A stretch of 56,966 nt of DNA, from assembly GCA_945865375.1 (NCBI GenBank), contig CAMBEJ010000015.1:1-56966 (forward strand), given 5' to 3'. Below the pieces are notes generated by a model. That model was not told where the DNA came from. It saw only the letters and a program-made list of their open reading frames with translations, and searched no databases. The DNA is from Akkermansia muciniphila. Lineage in GTDB: Bacteria > Verrucomicrobiota > Verrucomicrobiia > Limisphaerales > F1-80-MAGS106. The translations under genes and the position numbers were made by a program. Shown here in pieces: positions 37,554 to 46,842 of this stretch. The stretch's first letter is position 1. Every line of letters starts with the position of its first letter.

Positions 37554-38551
37554 GAAACGAGAGCGCGCAGGGTGGGTTGGCCGAAAACTGAAGGGTTGAC
37601 AACGAATTTGGGGCGCAGGCCTCGCATGAGATCCAAGATGGCCTGGGCAGACACCGTGCCGACTAGGAGTCCGGTCTCCCGCGTGAACGAGGCTTGATGA
37701 GGTGTGAGCAGAAGGTTCGGTGCAGAACGAAGCGGGGAATCCGCCCGGAGCGGTTCCACCTGATAAGTATCGACAGCGGCCCCGGCGATTTGCCCTGCCG
37801 AAAGCGCCGACGCAAGCGCGGATTCATCGACCAAAGCGCCTCGGGCGGCGTTAATGAAGTACGCGGTGGATTTCATTTTGTTGAACTGGTTCTGACCGAT
37901 CATTCCGTTATTTTCCGGAGTGACCGCCGCGTGAAGACTGATGAAGTCACTTTCCTTTAACAATTCATCGAGAGAGAGGAAGTCGATCCCGAGCGCTTTG
38001 GCCTGAGGATGGGGTACCACGTCAAAGCCGACGAGTTTCATCCCGAAGCCGATAGCGCGGCGTGCGACGGCCTGTCCGATGCGGCCACACCCGACGAGAC
38101 CCAGCGTTTTCCCATGGACATTGCCGCCCCAAAGCGGCTTCCAAACTCCCTGACGCATCCCATCGTATGCCTCGTGGATACGGCGAGCGATACTCAGCAT
38201 CATGGCGAACGTGAGGTCCGCGACTGTTTCGTCCAGGAGGCCGGGTGTGTAAGCGACGACAACCCCGGACTGAGTGGCGGCCGCCAAATCGATCGTGTCA
38301 TAACCCACACCCCATCGAGAAACAATTTTAAGGCTGGCCGCTTTGGGGGATCTAAAGATCTCGGCCGAATAACGATCCACAGTCGCCAGCACCGCATCCT
38401 TATTTTCCAGCAAATCCTCCAATTCGGCACCGGCGCGGGCGACGTAATGTTTGGGAAAAAAAAGCTGACAGCCGGCAGCTGTAAGCAGATCCAGGGCAGA
38501 CTGCCCGACCTCTTCCATTGCTCTTGAAGTGATGAGGATGCGCCATGACAT
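37550..38551 (-). CDS. 2-hydroxyacid dehydrogenase (phosphoglycerate dehydrogenase-like)
   Basis: 333 residues from ATG 38551 (MSWRILITSRAM); another ATG at 38560 and a longer frame to 38596 exist, and no clear ribosome-binding site decides. Rossmann motif GLVGCGRIGQAV; catalytic arginine in NAARGALVDE, glutamate in TYQVEPL, histidine in LTPHQAS. Sequence resembles the SerA-like group but has no ACT regulatory domain, so a catabolic hydroxyacid dehydrogenase is more likely than serine biosynthesis. First gene of the dehydrogenase-aldolase-dehydrogenase operon. Confidence 0.9.
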   Translation of the reverse strand: MSWRILITSRAMEEVGQSALDLLTAAGCQLFFPKHYVARAGAELEDLLENKDAVLATVDRYSAEIFRSPKAASLKIVSRWGVGYDTIDLAAATQSGVVVAYTPGLLDETVADLTFAMMLSIARRIHEAYDGMRQGVWKPLWGGNVHGKTLGLVGCGRIGQAVARRAIGFGMKLVGFDVVPHPQAKALGIDFLSLDELLKESDFISLHAAVTPENNGMIGQNQFNKMKSTAYFINAARGALVDESALASALSAGQIAGAAVDTYQVEPLRADSPLRSAPNLLLTPHQASFTRETGLLVGTVSAQAILDLMRGLRPKFVVNPSVFGQPTLRALVS

Positions 38552-38674
38552 GGGGGGCATTGTAGCGTCGGCGGGCGATTGGGCAAGAAGGGACAAGCGG
38601 GAAACTAGAAATCTTGCGATGCCCCGAACACACTGGCCTAGGGAGAAAGGAAACTCGTCCTCAGCATCTCGATG

Positions 38675-38950
38675 TCACAGCCAACGACTCATCAAGATGA
38701 CCACTAAAATGAAGGCAACCAAGCCAATCCACAGCCGTTTGCCCTTCGAGTTGGAACCAGCCGGCCGGCCTTCGTCCTCAAATTCCCGTTTAACAAAATC
38801 TTCGTAATCGAAGGATGCCTCAGGCAGGTCAAGGCCGTCAGAATCGGCAGCCTCAGACCACCCCGTCTTCTCGCAGGCACCACATTCGGGACATGCCCGC
38901 GCTTTTCTGGGGACATCGGCTCCGCAATTTGGACAATTCGCCGGGGTCAC
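38675..38950 (-). CDS. Zinc-ribbon plus single transmembrane helix protein
   Basis: 91 residues. An N-terminal zinc ribbon (C6-x2-C9, C20-x2-C23), an acidic middle (SFDYEDFVKREFEDEG) and a C-terminal transmembrane helix at about 73-91 (LWIGLVAFILVVILMSRWL). Function unknown; tail-anchored zinc ribbons are common small proteins in this phylum. It starts 3 nt after the acetyltransferase stop, so the pair is co-transcribed. Confidence 0.8.
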   Translation of the reverse strand: MTPANCPNCGADVPRKARACPECGACEKTGWSEAADSDGLDLPEASFDYEDFVKREFEDEGRPAGSNSKGKRLWIGLVAFILVVILMSRWL

Positions 38951-38953
38951 AGA

Positions 38954-39535
38954 TTAGCCCATTCCCGCGTACTCCTCGTCCGTCACGAGGTCCATCCCCA
39001 TGAGGATGTAGTCATGCGGGATAGCCTGCATGTCTTTGACGTAATCCGAGAGGAAAAGGAGTTTGCCGAATCCCAGGAGACTGAAGACCTTGATGGCACG
39101 CTCCTGCTCGCTGATGAACTCAGCCTCCAACCTTTCAAGTCCGAAATCACGCGCGATCTCGATCAGTTCAGCCACCAGAGTTCTCGCAATGCCCCGGGCG
39201 CGGAACTGGGGATGAACAATCACGCTGATGCGCCCGATGTGCCGCCTCCAACCTCCGAGTTGCTGGTGAAGGGTGGCGACTCCCATCACTTGATCAGCGG
39301 TGGTGGCTAAAAGAGGGAGGTTGCGACCATAGTCGATGTGTTCGCACCATTCCCTGATCACACTGAGCTCGGTTACGCGATGCTTGATGAACATCCTTTC
39401 GGTGTGCGGCGTGGCGAGAAAGAACTCGTGGAGCGCCTTTTCGTCGGTTGGCTTCAGCGGCCGCATCTGGTACCGAAGACCTTCTTTGGAAGCGACAGTT
39501 CTAGGGTATTTTTCGAGTAAGACCTCGGGAAGCAT
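38954..39535 (-). CDS. GNAT family N-acetyltransferase
   Basis: 193 residues with a GNAT fold: 'LRYQMRPLKPTDEKALHEFF' at the start, the acetyl-CoA loop 'VHPQFRARGIARTLVAELIEIA' (motif R/QxxGxG/A) and the following 'VFSLLGFGKLLFLSDYV'. The 'GWRRHIGRISVIV' strand precedes the loop. It probably acetylates a small molecule or protein amine; substrate unknown. Its start is 3 nt after the stop of the membrane protein gene upstream and its stop 3 nt before the zinc-ribbon gene, making a tight three-gene operon. Confidence 0.88.
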   Translation of the reverse strand: MLPEVLLEKYPRTVASKEGLRYQMRPLKPTDEKALHEFFLATPHTERMFIKHRVTELSVIREWCEHIDYGRNLPLLATTADQVMGVATLHQQLGGWRRHIGRISVIVHPQFRARGIARTLVAELIEIARDFGLERLEAEFISEQERAIKVFSLLGFGKLLFLSDYVKDMQAIPHDYILMGMDLVTDEEYAGMG

Positions 39536-39538
39536 AAA

Positions 39539-40315
39539 TTATCGATTTTTGGAGTGAGCCAGGTTTCCTACCACGCTGCGCTTCGAATTTTCCAGGCGTT
39601 GTATCACCGATGCGGGATCGATACTCCACAGGGCGGCTAGGCGGCATATATTTTCGGTGTTATGCACGAGGGAATCTTTTTGGGGGGCCGATAACGACTC
39701 CTCTTTTTCGCCGTAAGCCAGGAAAGTCATCTGCAGGCTGTTTTCAGCAGGAGTTGGGCGGCCCTGGTTCCAGAGCGTATGGTCGGCCCAGGCATAAGCC
39801 CTAACGACCTGGCCTTCTTGCGCGAGAGCCCAGGCATGGTGACTGAGAGCCTGGTGCACAGAGAAGAGTTGAACGGTTCCAAGATCTTTGCTGAGGCGCT
39901 GAAGCCAGTGGAAGCAGACGTCGATGTCATCTTCCGGCGCCGGAAGGCCTCCTCCGGCCACCAAAATCCAGCCATCGACAGGGGCGGACACCAAGAGGTC
40001 GCGGTCCTGAACCTGGGATAACCCTTCCTCCCAGGTGCAGGGCTTGAGATTGTGCAAGCCAAGGGCTGACTGGACAACGAGGGAATTGGAGCTTTTGATG
40101 GCCATCCACCGAGATGGGACGTGCTGCCCTGCCAGATTAGCAGTGTGGTTGCGGGGTTCGCTTTCACCGGCCTCGGTTTTCGACCGCCGCCGAAAACGAA
40201 GCACCATCCAGACACAAAAGCCACCGAACGAGGCGACAACGGCCAGAGATAACAGCAGTCCCGCCACCAAGGGGCCGACGCTGTTGTAGGTGTGCTCTTT
40301 CAGAGTTTCCAACAT
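39539..40315 (-). CDS. Membrane-anchored protein of unknown function
   Basis: 258 residues from ATG 40315 (an upstream TTG start at 40336 is less likely). One N-terminal transmembrane helix (GPLVAGLLLSLAVVASFGGFCVWMVL) and a basic stop-transfer segment (RFRRRSK) are followed by a soluble cytoplasmic domain of about 190 residues with regular secondary structure (WILVAGGGLPAPEDD, VCFHWLQRLSKDLGTVQLFSVHQ). No known family recognised. First gene of the operon with the acetyltransferase and zinc-ribbon protein. Confidence 0.75.
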   Translation of the reverse strand: MLETLKEHTYNSVGPLVAGLLLSLAVVASFGGFCVWMVLRFRRRSKTEAGESEPRNHTANLAGQHVPSRWMAIKSSNSLVVQSALGLHNLKPCTWEEGLSQVQDRDLLVSAPVDGWILVAGGGLPAPEDDIDVCFHWLQRLSKDLGTVQLFSVHQALSHHAWALAQEGQVVRAYAWADHTLWNQGRPTPAENSLQMTFLAYGEKEESLSAPQKDSLVHNTENICRLAALWSIDPASVIQRLENSKRSVVGNLAHSKNR

Positions 40316-40599
40316 CAATGCAAAGGAAGCTATCAAATGGGTATAAGAAATTCAACAGGCATGGCGGACTAAGTTTGTAAGTCCAAGAAAGTTCAGGTCC
40401 AGGAACCTCCAGACCTGCAAGTCCTCCCCACGGCCTCGTGCGTCTTCACTCGGGGAAGTGCTCGGAGGCACGTTGCGAGCTGGACTGTTTTTGCCGCTTT
40501 GCCCGAGCTGTTTGAATTTTTTTATAGTCCAACGCCCCTAGCCTGTGTATTATTCCCTCATCCCAAAAACGAATTCAAACCCACGATTTATCCGCTCCT

Positions 40600-41385
40600 A
40601 TGAAACGGTTTAATGCTCTCCCTCCTATTCAAGAAGAGCGCTTGGCCCGCGCGGCGTTCACGTTGATTGAACTGTTGGTCGTCATCGCCATCATCGCCAT
40701 CCTGGCCGGCATGCTGCTGCCGTCGCTTGCCCGCGCGAAGGTGAAGGCACAGTCCACCAAATGTATTTCCAACCAAAAACAGCAATACCTCGGTTACCAC
40801 ATGTATGCCGATGACAATCAAGACTTCCTGCCTTTGCATGGGGATTGGGGCACAGTCGGCGGTTTTGTGCGCACCAACGTCAGAACAAAGACCATCGTGC
40901 ATGACAGCCAAGGGGAAACGACCCGGCCGTTGAATGTCTACGTACCGTCTGCCGAGGCTTTTCACTGTCCCTCCGACAAAGGAGACTCCTACTGGCCGGC
41001 TGAGTCAAAACCATCGTGCTACGCTGGCTGGGGTAACAGCTATCTCCCCATGTGGTCCGTGAACTGGTTCGGTGTCAAACACACGACAGGGGACAGTAAA
41101 GCTCCAAGGACCCCGGAGGGCACCTCCATCAAAACGACCGAGATCGCCCAGAGTGCCGTCAATAAAATCATCCAAGGCGACTGGCCGTGGCATGGTTCGC
41201 GCGATGCCGGAGACGGAGCTGTGGACAAAGCGTCCAAGGACAAGAGTGTGTGGCACAACAACCGGGGCCAGCGGGGTTGGAATCTTGTCTGGGGTGACGG
41301 ACACGTTTCGTTGTTCCGTTTCCCCAAGAACTACGGCCCCGCACAAATCAACATGGCCGTCAGCCAGACCAACGCGTGGTGGTGA
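40600..41385 (+). CDS. Prepilin-like (type II secretion pseudopilin) protein
   Basis: 261 residues. Prepilin peptidase signal [15 protein letters not shown] with cleavage before F20 and the conserved glutamate at mature position 5, followed by '[18 protein letters not shown]'. The C-terminal domain ends with 'GDGHVSLFR', the H-x-DG type end of the DUF1559-like family. These are abundant in Verrucomicrobia and Planctomycetes; they are exported by a type II secretion or pilus-like machine, and their function is usually unknown. Precursor helix 20-42 serves as transmembrane anchor. No secretion ATPase or secretin genes are adjacent. Confidence 0.9.
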   Translation: MKRFNALPPIQEERLARAAFTLIELLVVIAIIAILAGMLLPSLARAKVKAQSTKCISNQKQQYLGYHMYADDNQDFLPLHGDWGTVGGFVRTNVRTKTIVHDSQGETTRPLNVYVPSAEAFHCPSDKGDSYWPAESKPSCYAGWGNSYLPMWSVNWFGVKHTTGDSKAPRTPEGTSIKTTEIAQSAVNKIIQGDWPWHGSRDAGDGAVDKASKDKSVWHNNRGQRGWNLVWGDGHVSLFRFPKNYGPAQINMAVSQTNAWW

Positions 41386-41512
41386 CAGGTGCCGAGCTCT
41401 CCTTCAGTTTCAAAACGATTTTCACTCTTTCTCTGGACCGTGTCTGGCGGTTTGGTCTGTAATCTGCGCGCGGAAAGGGCTGTCCGTGCTCATTTGGTGG
41501 CGACCCAGGCCG

Positions 41513-42403
41513 TTACCTCTGATAAACTGGACCGTTGAAGATCTCGTTCGGATAAGGGATTTTGTTAATGAGTTCCCATGAGCGGTTCCATTTCACAAAC
41601 TGGGCACTGCCACCAAACAACCCGATGACGGCTCCCCCCGGCAAACTGGTTGTGGTGCTTGTTCCGTTGGGGTTCGAGATGTTCCGCCAGTTGGTCGCGC
41701 CCGCATGACGGATGGACACTCCATTCCCGGCGTTGCCAGGAGGGGGAACGTTCGAAGCGTCGTTAAAATTAAACGAGTCCAGTTCGTTCTGCTCCCACAT
41801 CAACCAGTCCGTTCCGAGAAAGTTGCTCATTCTGTAGGATTTCCCTTCTGGTGAAACGGAAGGTTTACCGATGTTATTATACCCTGCGATCGTACCGTTC
41901 CAGCAGTAGGAAGTGAGCTTGAGCGGCCGCCCCAGCCAGAGTTCCCTCAACCTTCCCGAACCGCGAGTCGCCACGTCTTTGGGACACCAACAAATGTGGT
42001 AGTCATTCAGGAACGGTCCAAGTTGGCTGATTTTGAAAAAAGCCACTTGGTTGCTAAACTGGACAGAGTTGACGTCCTTGCCGGCAGCCGATGTGGGGGA
42101 GGCAGGACCACCAGGAATGCGACCATTGTTCTTGGTTGCGTAAACCCATCCGTCCGGACCGCTGAGATCTCCTCCCCAGGTCGGATGAGCGTTGTAATCG
42201 TCGTTGTCACTGGCGTACAGGTGGTTGGCCAGCAGGATCTGTTTGACGTTGTTCAGGTCCAAGGTCAATTGGGCGCGGTCCTTGGCCTTGGTCAGCGCCG
42301 GCAAGAGCATGCCAGCCAAAATCGCGATGATGGCAATCACAACGAGCAACTCGATCAATGTGAAAGCACGGTTTGCTCTGCGGAAAAAAATGGGGCTGGC
42401 CAT
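41513..42403 (-). CDS. Prepilin-like protein
   Basis: 296 residues from ATG 42403 (a TTG start at 42427 is less likely). Signal [15 protein letters not shown] with cleavage before F14, then a transmembrane helix '[18 protein letters not shown]'. The soluble part is rich in Asn, Gly and Trp and has the family's '[21 protein letters not shown]' segment; its C-terminus ([13 protein letters not shown]) replaces the usual H-DG end. Likely a minor pseudopilin. It is oriented towards the other plus-strand prepilin gene and next to a third one on the same strand. Confidence 0.88.
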   Translation of the reverse strand: MASPIFFRRANRAFTLIELLVVIAIIAILAGMLLPALTKAKDRAQLTLDLNNVKQILLANHLYASDNDDYNAHPTWGGDLSGPDGWVYATKNNGRIPGGPASPTSAAGKDVNSVQFSNQVAFFKISQLGPFLNDYHICWCPKDVATRGSGRLRELWLGRPLKLTSYCWNGTIAGYNNIGKPSVSPEGKSYRMSNFLGTDWLMWEQNELDSFNFNDASNVPPPGNAGNGVSIRHAGATNWRNISNPNGTSTTTSLPGGAVIGLFGGSAQFVKWNRSWELINKIPYPNEIFNGPVYQR

Positions 42404-42510
42404 AGGAATGCTGTTTACGGAGGTCAATCAGGCTTCATCACGATCGTATCGGTTCTTCGCAGGTTCGCAGGTTCTTGTTCGCCACAAAAACCACCAAAAT
42501 CATCGACCTC

Positions 42511-43275
42511 TCAAAGAGTCGTTGCAATGGTGACTTTGATTTTTTCAAAGTCACGGTCGATGGGCTTCTTTGCCGGCGCATCGTAGTTGTGATTCCCGGT
42601 GTCCGGCTCCAGCCATTTGAAGATCTCCGAGTGCCCGTCGGCGAACGAAAGATTCGCTCCTTTACTGTGTCGAGCTGAGGGATCGTTCTGCCAGATTTTC
42701 GTATCCACCTGAATAGCAAAATAGGTATCCTCCAGCGTTTTAGAACTTTCGTCGATGAAGACAAGTGCCTGAGAAGGAGACGGCGCAATGATATCCCCGT
42801 ATTTCCTGTTCACTTTGTACTTCGGATTGACCCAATCCACGTCGCTATTCATCTGACCGTTCATCGAGAAACTGCGGACCCGTTTAAAGGGCCTGCCTTT
42901 GAGCTTAAAATCATCCGCCGGACACACATAAATTCCGGGCGATGAATTGTAAGGATACAGCGAGCCTGTCTTGATCGCATTCACATTCGTGGCACCCGGG
43001 AGTGCATTCACGTCGCTCCCGCCAGGAATCCACGAGTTCGGACCTCCTCCAATAAAATTCGGCACAATCTTGTCCTCGTTGTCGTTGGGATACATAAACC
43101 AGGCAAGTCCGAGTTGCTTTCCGTTGCTCAAGCAGGAGATCGACTGAGCCTTGGCTTTGGCCTTGGACAGCGCGGGCAAGAGCATGCCGGCAAGAATGGC
43201 GATGATGGCTATCACCACCAATAGTTCAATCAGTGTGAACCCTCTGAGCAACGGGTTGGTCCTAATCCTGTTCAT
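42511..43275 (-). CDS. Prepilin-like protein
   Basis: 254 residues. Signal [16 protein letters not shown] with a canonical G12/F13 cleavage site and glutamate at mature position 5. The body has '[23 protein letters not shown]' and '[10 protein letters not shown]', and the C-terminal '[14 protein letters not shown]' (H-x-DG type). Same family as the two neighbouring prepilin genes; the three share the N-terminal 35 residues closely and diverge afterwards. 107 nt separate it from the neighbour downstream. Confidence 0.9.
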   Translation of the reverse strand: MNRIRTNPLLRGFTLIELLVVIAIIAILAGMLLPALSKAKAKAQSISCLSNGKQLGLAWFMYPNDNEDKIVPNFIGGGPNSWIPGGSDVNALPGATNVNAIKTGSLYPYNSSPGIYVCPADDFKLKGRPFKRVRSFSMNGQMNSDVDWVNPKYKVNRKYGDIIAPSPSQALVFIDESSKTLEDTYFAIQVDTKIWQNDPSARHSKGANLSFADGHSEIFKWLEPDTGNHNYDAPAKKPIDRDFEKIKVTIATTL

Positions 43276-43415
43276 AATAATTCATCGGAGTCTGGATTGC
43301 TGATATCATGCTAAACTGCGCCCACTGAAGGGCTGGGTCAAGAAAAGACATATTCAAAATTATTATCCAGGGATACTCCTGGAAAACGAACACGTCCGAA
43401 CTTCGGCCGCGAACA

Positions 43416-44942
43416 GTGGACATGACCCTGACCCGTCACCAGTTCACCCCCATTTTTTCGTCCGGTGCAGGCGCGAGCTATGAGGTCGGGACGGTTGAGG
43501 CGCTCGAAGCGAGATTGGATCCGGTCACAGGCAGGCTGGTGCCCTTGCTAAGCGACAATTTGGTCGAGCGCAACAGTGTGCGCTCCGCGGCTCGGTCAAC
43601 ACCGGCTCGCTCATCCGGGATGTCGGGCGCATCAGCACCGCTTTCAGGGCCGATTTTTTCCGGTTCTTAAGGGGGGGGCCCGGGGACGATCGCGTCCTCG
43701 CAGCTGAGCGCCACCTTCCTCCGTCCTCTCTGGCGCAACGCGGGGTTCAAAGCGGAAATGGAAAACCTGACCCTGGCTGAGCGGAACCTGCTCTACGCCC
43801 TCCGCGATTTCACGCGCTTCAGGAAGCAGTTTTCCGTGGACACCGCAGCGGCTTACTACCGCGTCTTGCAGAGCCAGGGCTGATTCAAGAAAACGGAGCG
43901 CTGGCTTCCAGCCGGCTTTGGTTCAACGATCCGTCGGTCGCGCAGCCAAGCCGATTGGAAATCGGCGCTCCGGCCCCTCTGGCTGAGCATCCGCTGTTTT
44001 CTTGAATCAGCCCTGTTGCAGAGCCGGGATTCGGTGCGGAACACCTATCAGGGCTACCAAAACTTCAAGCGCAGCGCGGAACGGACGCGGGCGTTGGTCA
44101 AAGAAAACCGGGTCAAACTCGCTGAATTAGGCCGTCTGGAACAACAGGAATTGTCCCAGGAAACATTCTGGGTCGCCGCGATCAGGAACTACAAGCTCGC
44201 CCTGGACAATTTCAAGATCCTCCTTGGTCTCTCGACAGAGGCGAACATCGTTTTGGACGATCATGACTTGGAGCGGTTGGGGATTGTCCACCCAACGATC
44301 ACGATGGAAGGTGCCCTGGAAGTGACCTTGGCGACGAGGCTCGATCTGCAAAACCTTCGACAACAGCATGAAGACTCCGGTCGCGCGATCCGCCTCGCAT
44401 CCAGCCGCCTGAAACCGCAGGTGGACCTCGTTGCTTCCGCCGGGTTCGACAGCAAACAAGAAAGCGGCGCGCGCCTTCCGGTGCCGGATATCAACCGCTA
44501 TCATTGGAGCGCCGGCCTGAACCTCGATCCTGGCCTCGACCGCAAGGCGGAACGCAACCCCTACCGAAGCGCCCTGATCCGACAGGAGCAATCGGCCCGG
44601 GCGCTGGCGGAGGCTGAGGACGGTGCCAAACTGCAAGTTCGGGAGGATCTGCGGACCCTGGACCAAGGCAAAAGGAGCTACGAGAACAGCGAGCTTGGCG
44701 TGAAACTCGCCGCCCGAAGAGTGGAAGAACAAGACCTCCTGGCGGAGTTGGGCCGAGGCCGCGCCCAAGACCAGGTTGACGCGCAAAACGACCTGACGGC
44801 GGCCAAAAACCAGCGCACCCAAGCGCTTGTAGAGCACACCGTCGCGCGCTTGCGGTTCTGGGAACATCTAGGCATCCTTTTCATCCAGGAAAACGGCCAA
44901 TGGCTGGATAGTGCGAAGACTACGGATCTCAACAAACCTTAA
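43416..44942 (+). pseudogene. TolC-like outer-membrane efflux protein, decayed and interrupted by a MITE
   Basis: Parts in three frames add up to most of a TolC-family protein: 43416-43588 ('TLTRHQFTPIFSS'), 43589-43670 in a shifted frame ('LIRDVGRISTAFRADFFRF'), 43671-43874 back in the first frame ('LSATFLRPLWRNAGF'), then a 141-bp insertion, then 44025-44942 ('RDSVRNTYQGYQNF ... LASSRLKPQVDL'). One frame change falls at an 8-G run (43671-43678). The N-terminal domain upstream is missing. Deleting the insertion and one target copy rejoins the reading frame exactly (VLQS/RDSV). First gene of a broken MacA/MacB/TolC-like locus. Confidence 0.85.
43875..44015. mobile_element. 141-bp MITE-like element with 20-bp TIRs and 9-bp target duplication
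   Basis: Perfect 20-bp terminal inverted repeats at 43875-43894 and 43996-44015 (core GGCTGATTCAAGAAAAC). The 9-bp sequence TTGCAGAGC occurs immediately on both sides (43866-43874 and 44016-44024), a clean target-site duplication. The interior carries GC-rich palindromic segments and no reading frame. It introduces a TGA at 43881-43883 into the TolC-like gene. Confidence 0.92.
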
Positions 44943-44946
44943 TCTC

Positions 44947-46815
44947 ATGTCGAAACGCACCGCATGGCAATTGGCAGCCTTTCTAGGGGTCATCCTCCTG
45001 GGTACCGTCTTTATCAAATCGCGCGCCAAACCGCCCGACATCGGTGCCACGTTTCTCGCCCGGCGCGGCCCGCTCGATATCACCGTGCTCGAGGGCGGCG
45101 GCATCGAGTCGGAGGAAAAGGGAGAAATCAAATGTGAGGTCAAAGGGGGCCAGGGCATCAAGATCCTCAAGATTGTAGAGGAAGGCTACCAGGTCACTGA
45201 GCAGGATGTGAAGACCAACAAGGTACTGGTGGCATTGGATTCGTCCGACCTGCGCAACAAAATTCTTCAACAGGAAATCGCCTTCGGATCGACCGAAGCT
45301 TCGCTCATCGACGCGCAACAAGCCTACGACATCCAACTGAACCAAAACCTGAGCGACGTCAAAGCCGCCGAGCAAAAGGCAGCCTTCGCCCGCACGGACT
45401 TCGACAAGTACCTGGGCGATCGCGCGGCGGATGAGATCCTTGCGGAGTTGAACATCAAGGCCGGGGCTGTGCAGTTGCCCGAGTCGGCTGCGAACCTGAT
45501 TCGAAAAACAGCGACCGAACCGACCTCCGCAACAGCAGGTCAGCCAGAGACTGCGGCGACTCCAAAGACGAGCGGCACCGCCACGGCCCCTACGGTCAGC
45601 ACCTCTGGAGCCGACTCGGCGATCCTCTCAACCACCCTGGCGCAAGCCGCTGGTTTGCCCGCATCGGCGGCGTCGGCGACCATCGATTTCGCCAAGTACG
45701 CGGACATCAATCTGCTGGGCGACGGCGAGGCAAAACAGAAACTTCGAGAATTGCAGGACGGGGTTCAAATTGCCCAGAAAGAGCTCCAGCAGGCCCAGTC
45801 CCAACTCGAGGGAACGAAGCGCCTCTTCGAGAAAGATTTCGTCACCAAGATCGAGCTCCAAAAGGGCAATTGGCCTACGACAATACAGTGTTGAAAGTTA
45901 AGAAGGGCGATACCGCCTTGAATCTGTTTTCCAAGTACGAGTTCCGGAAGGCTGCCCAGGAGTTCCTGTCCAAATACACAGAATCTTTGCGCGAACTGGA
46001 TCGCACCCGAAAAGGTGCCATCTCGAAACTGGCCCAAGCTGAGGCCAAACTAAAGTCAGCCCAGGCGCGGTCCGCCGTGGAGGAAAGGCAGTTGACGGAA
46101 CTCAAGGAGCAACTCGGGAAATGCGTGATCAAGGCATCCCGTCCGGGCTTGGTGGTGTATGGCGCGGGCGGCGAAACGCGTTATTGGCGGGATGAGGAGC
46201 AAATCCGCGAGGGTGCCAGCGTGCGTGAGGGGCAAACAGTGCTGACGATCCCGGACATGCGAAAGATGTGCATCAAGGTGAAAATCCACGAGTCCTACAT
46301 CAAGAAGATTCAAAAGGGGCAGTTGGTGCGCATCACCCCAGACTCTTTCCCGGAGCGGAAACTGGAGGGCAAGGTGAGCCAGGTCGGGGTGCTGCCCGAT
46401 TCGGAAAACTCGTGGTTGAATCCCGACATGAAGGTGTACCGGACAACCATCTCGATTGAGGGCCAGCACGATTGGATCCGGCCTGGGATGAGCACCAAGG
46501 TGCAAATAGTTGCACGACGCTGTCCATGTCCCTCTTCAGGCGGTGAGTCCGCTCAATGACAAGAGAGTCTGCTACGTGGTGGAGGGAGGCAAGGTGGTGC
46601 AGCGCGAGGTCGAGGTGGGCGAATTCAACGACGAATTCATCGAGATCAAGAAAGGCCTCAACGAAAAGGAACGGGTTTGTTTGCGGACGCCAACTGGACT
46701 CGATGACAAGGGAGGATTTCAAGGGGAAAAAAAGGCGCCGGCAGGCAAAGAGACACCGAAGCCCGAGAACAAGGTGGTGCCGGCGGCGGTCGCGGTCGGC
46801 ACTCTTCCGAAGTAG
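44947..46815 (+). pseudogene. HlyD/MacA-type membrane fusion protein with two frameshifts
   Basis: Three overlapping frames together encode one periplasmic adaptor. 44947-45870 carries the N-terminal anchor (LAAFLGVILLGTVFI), lipoyl-like and first coiled-coil parts and runs out of frame near 'FVTKIELQK'. 45870-46510 carries the second coiled coil (RTRKGAISKLAQAEAKLKSA), barrel and 'IREGASVREGQTVLTIPD'. 46510-46815 has the final 'VPLQAVSPLNDKRVCYVV' and C-terminal lysine-rich tail. The frame goes 1-0-1, meaning two compensating indels, so a full-length protein is not made unless slippage occurs. It follows the TolC remnant by 4 nt and precedes the permease. Confidence 0.85.
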
Positions 46816-46842
46816 GCCCCTCGGTCACTCTGTTTTCTATCC

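Noticed and set aside
40337-40599. Promoter elements before the first prepilin gene
   Set aside because: A TATTAT near 40548 could be a -10 box, but no matching -35 at proper spacing; too weak to report as a feature.
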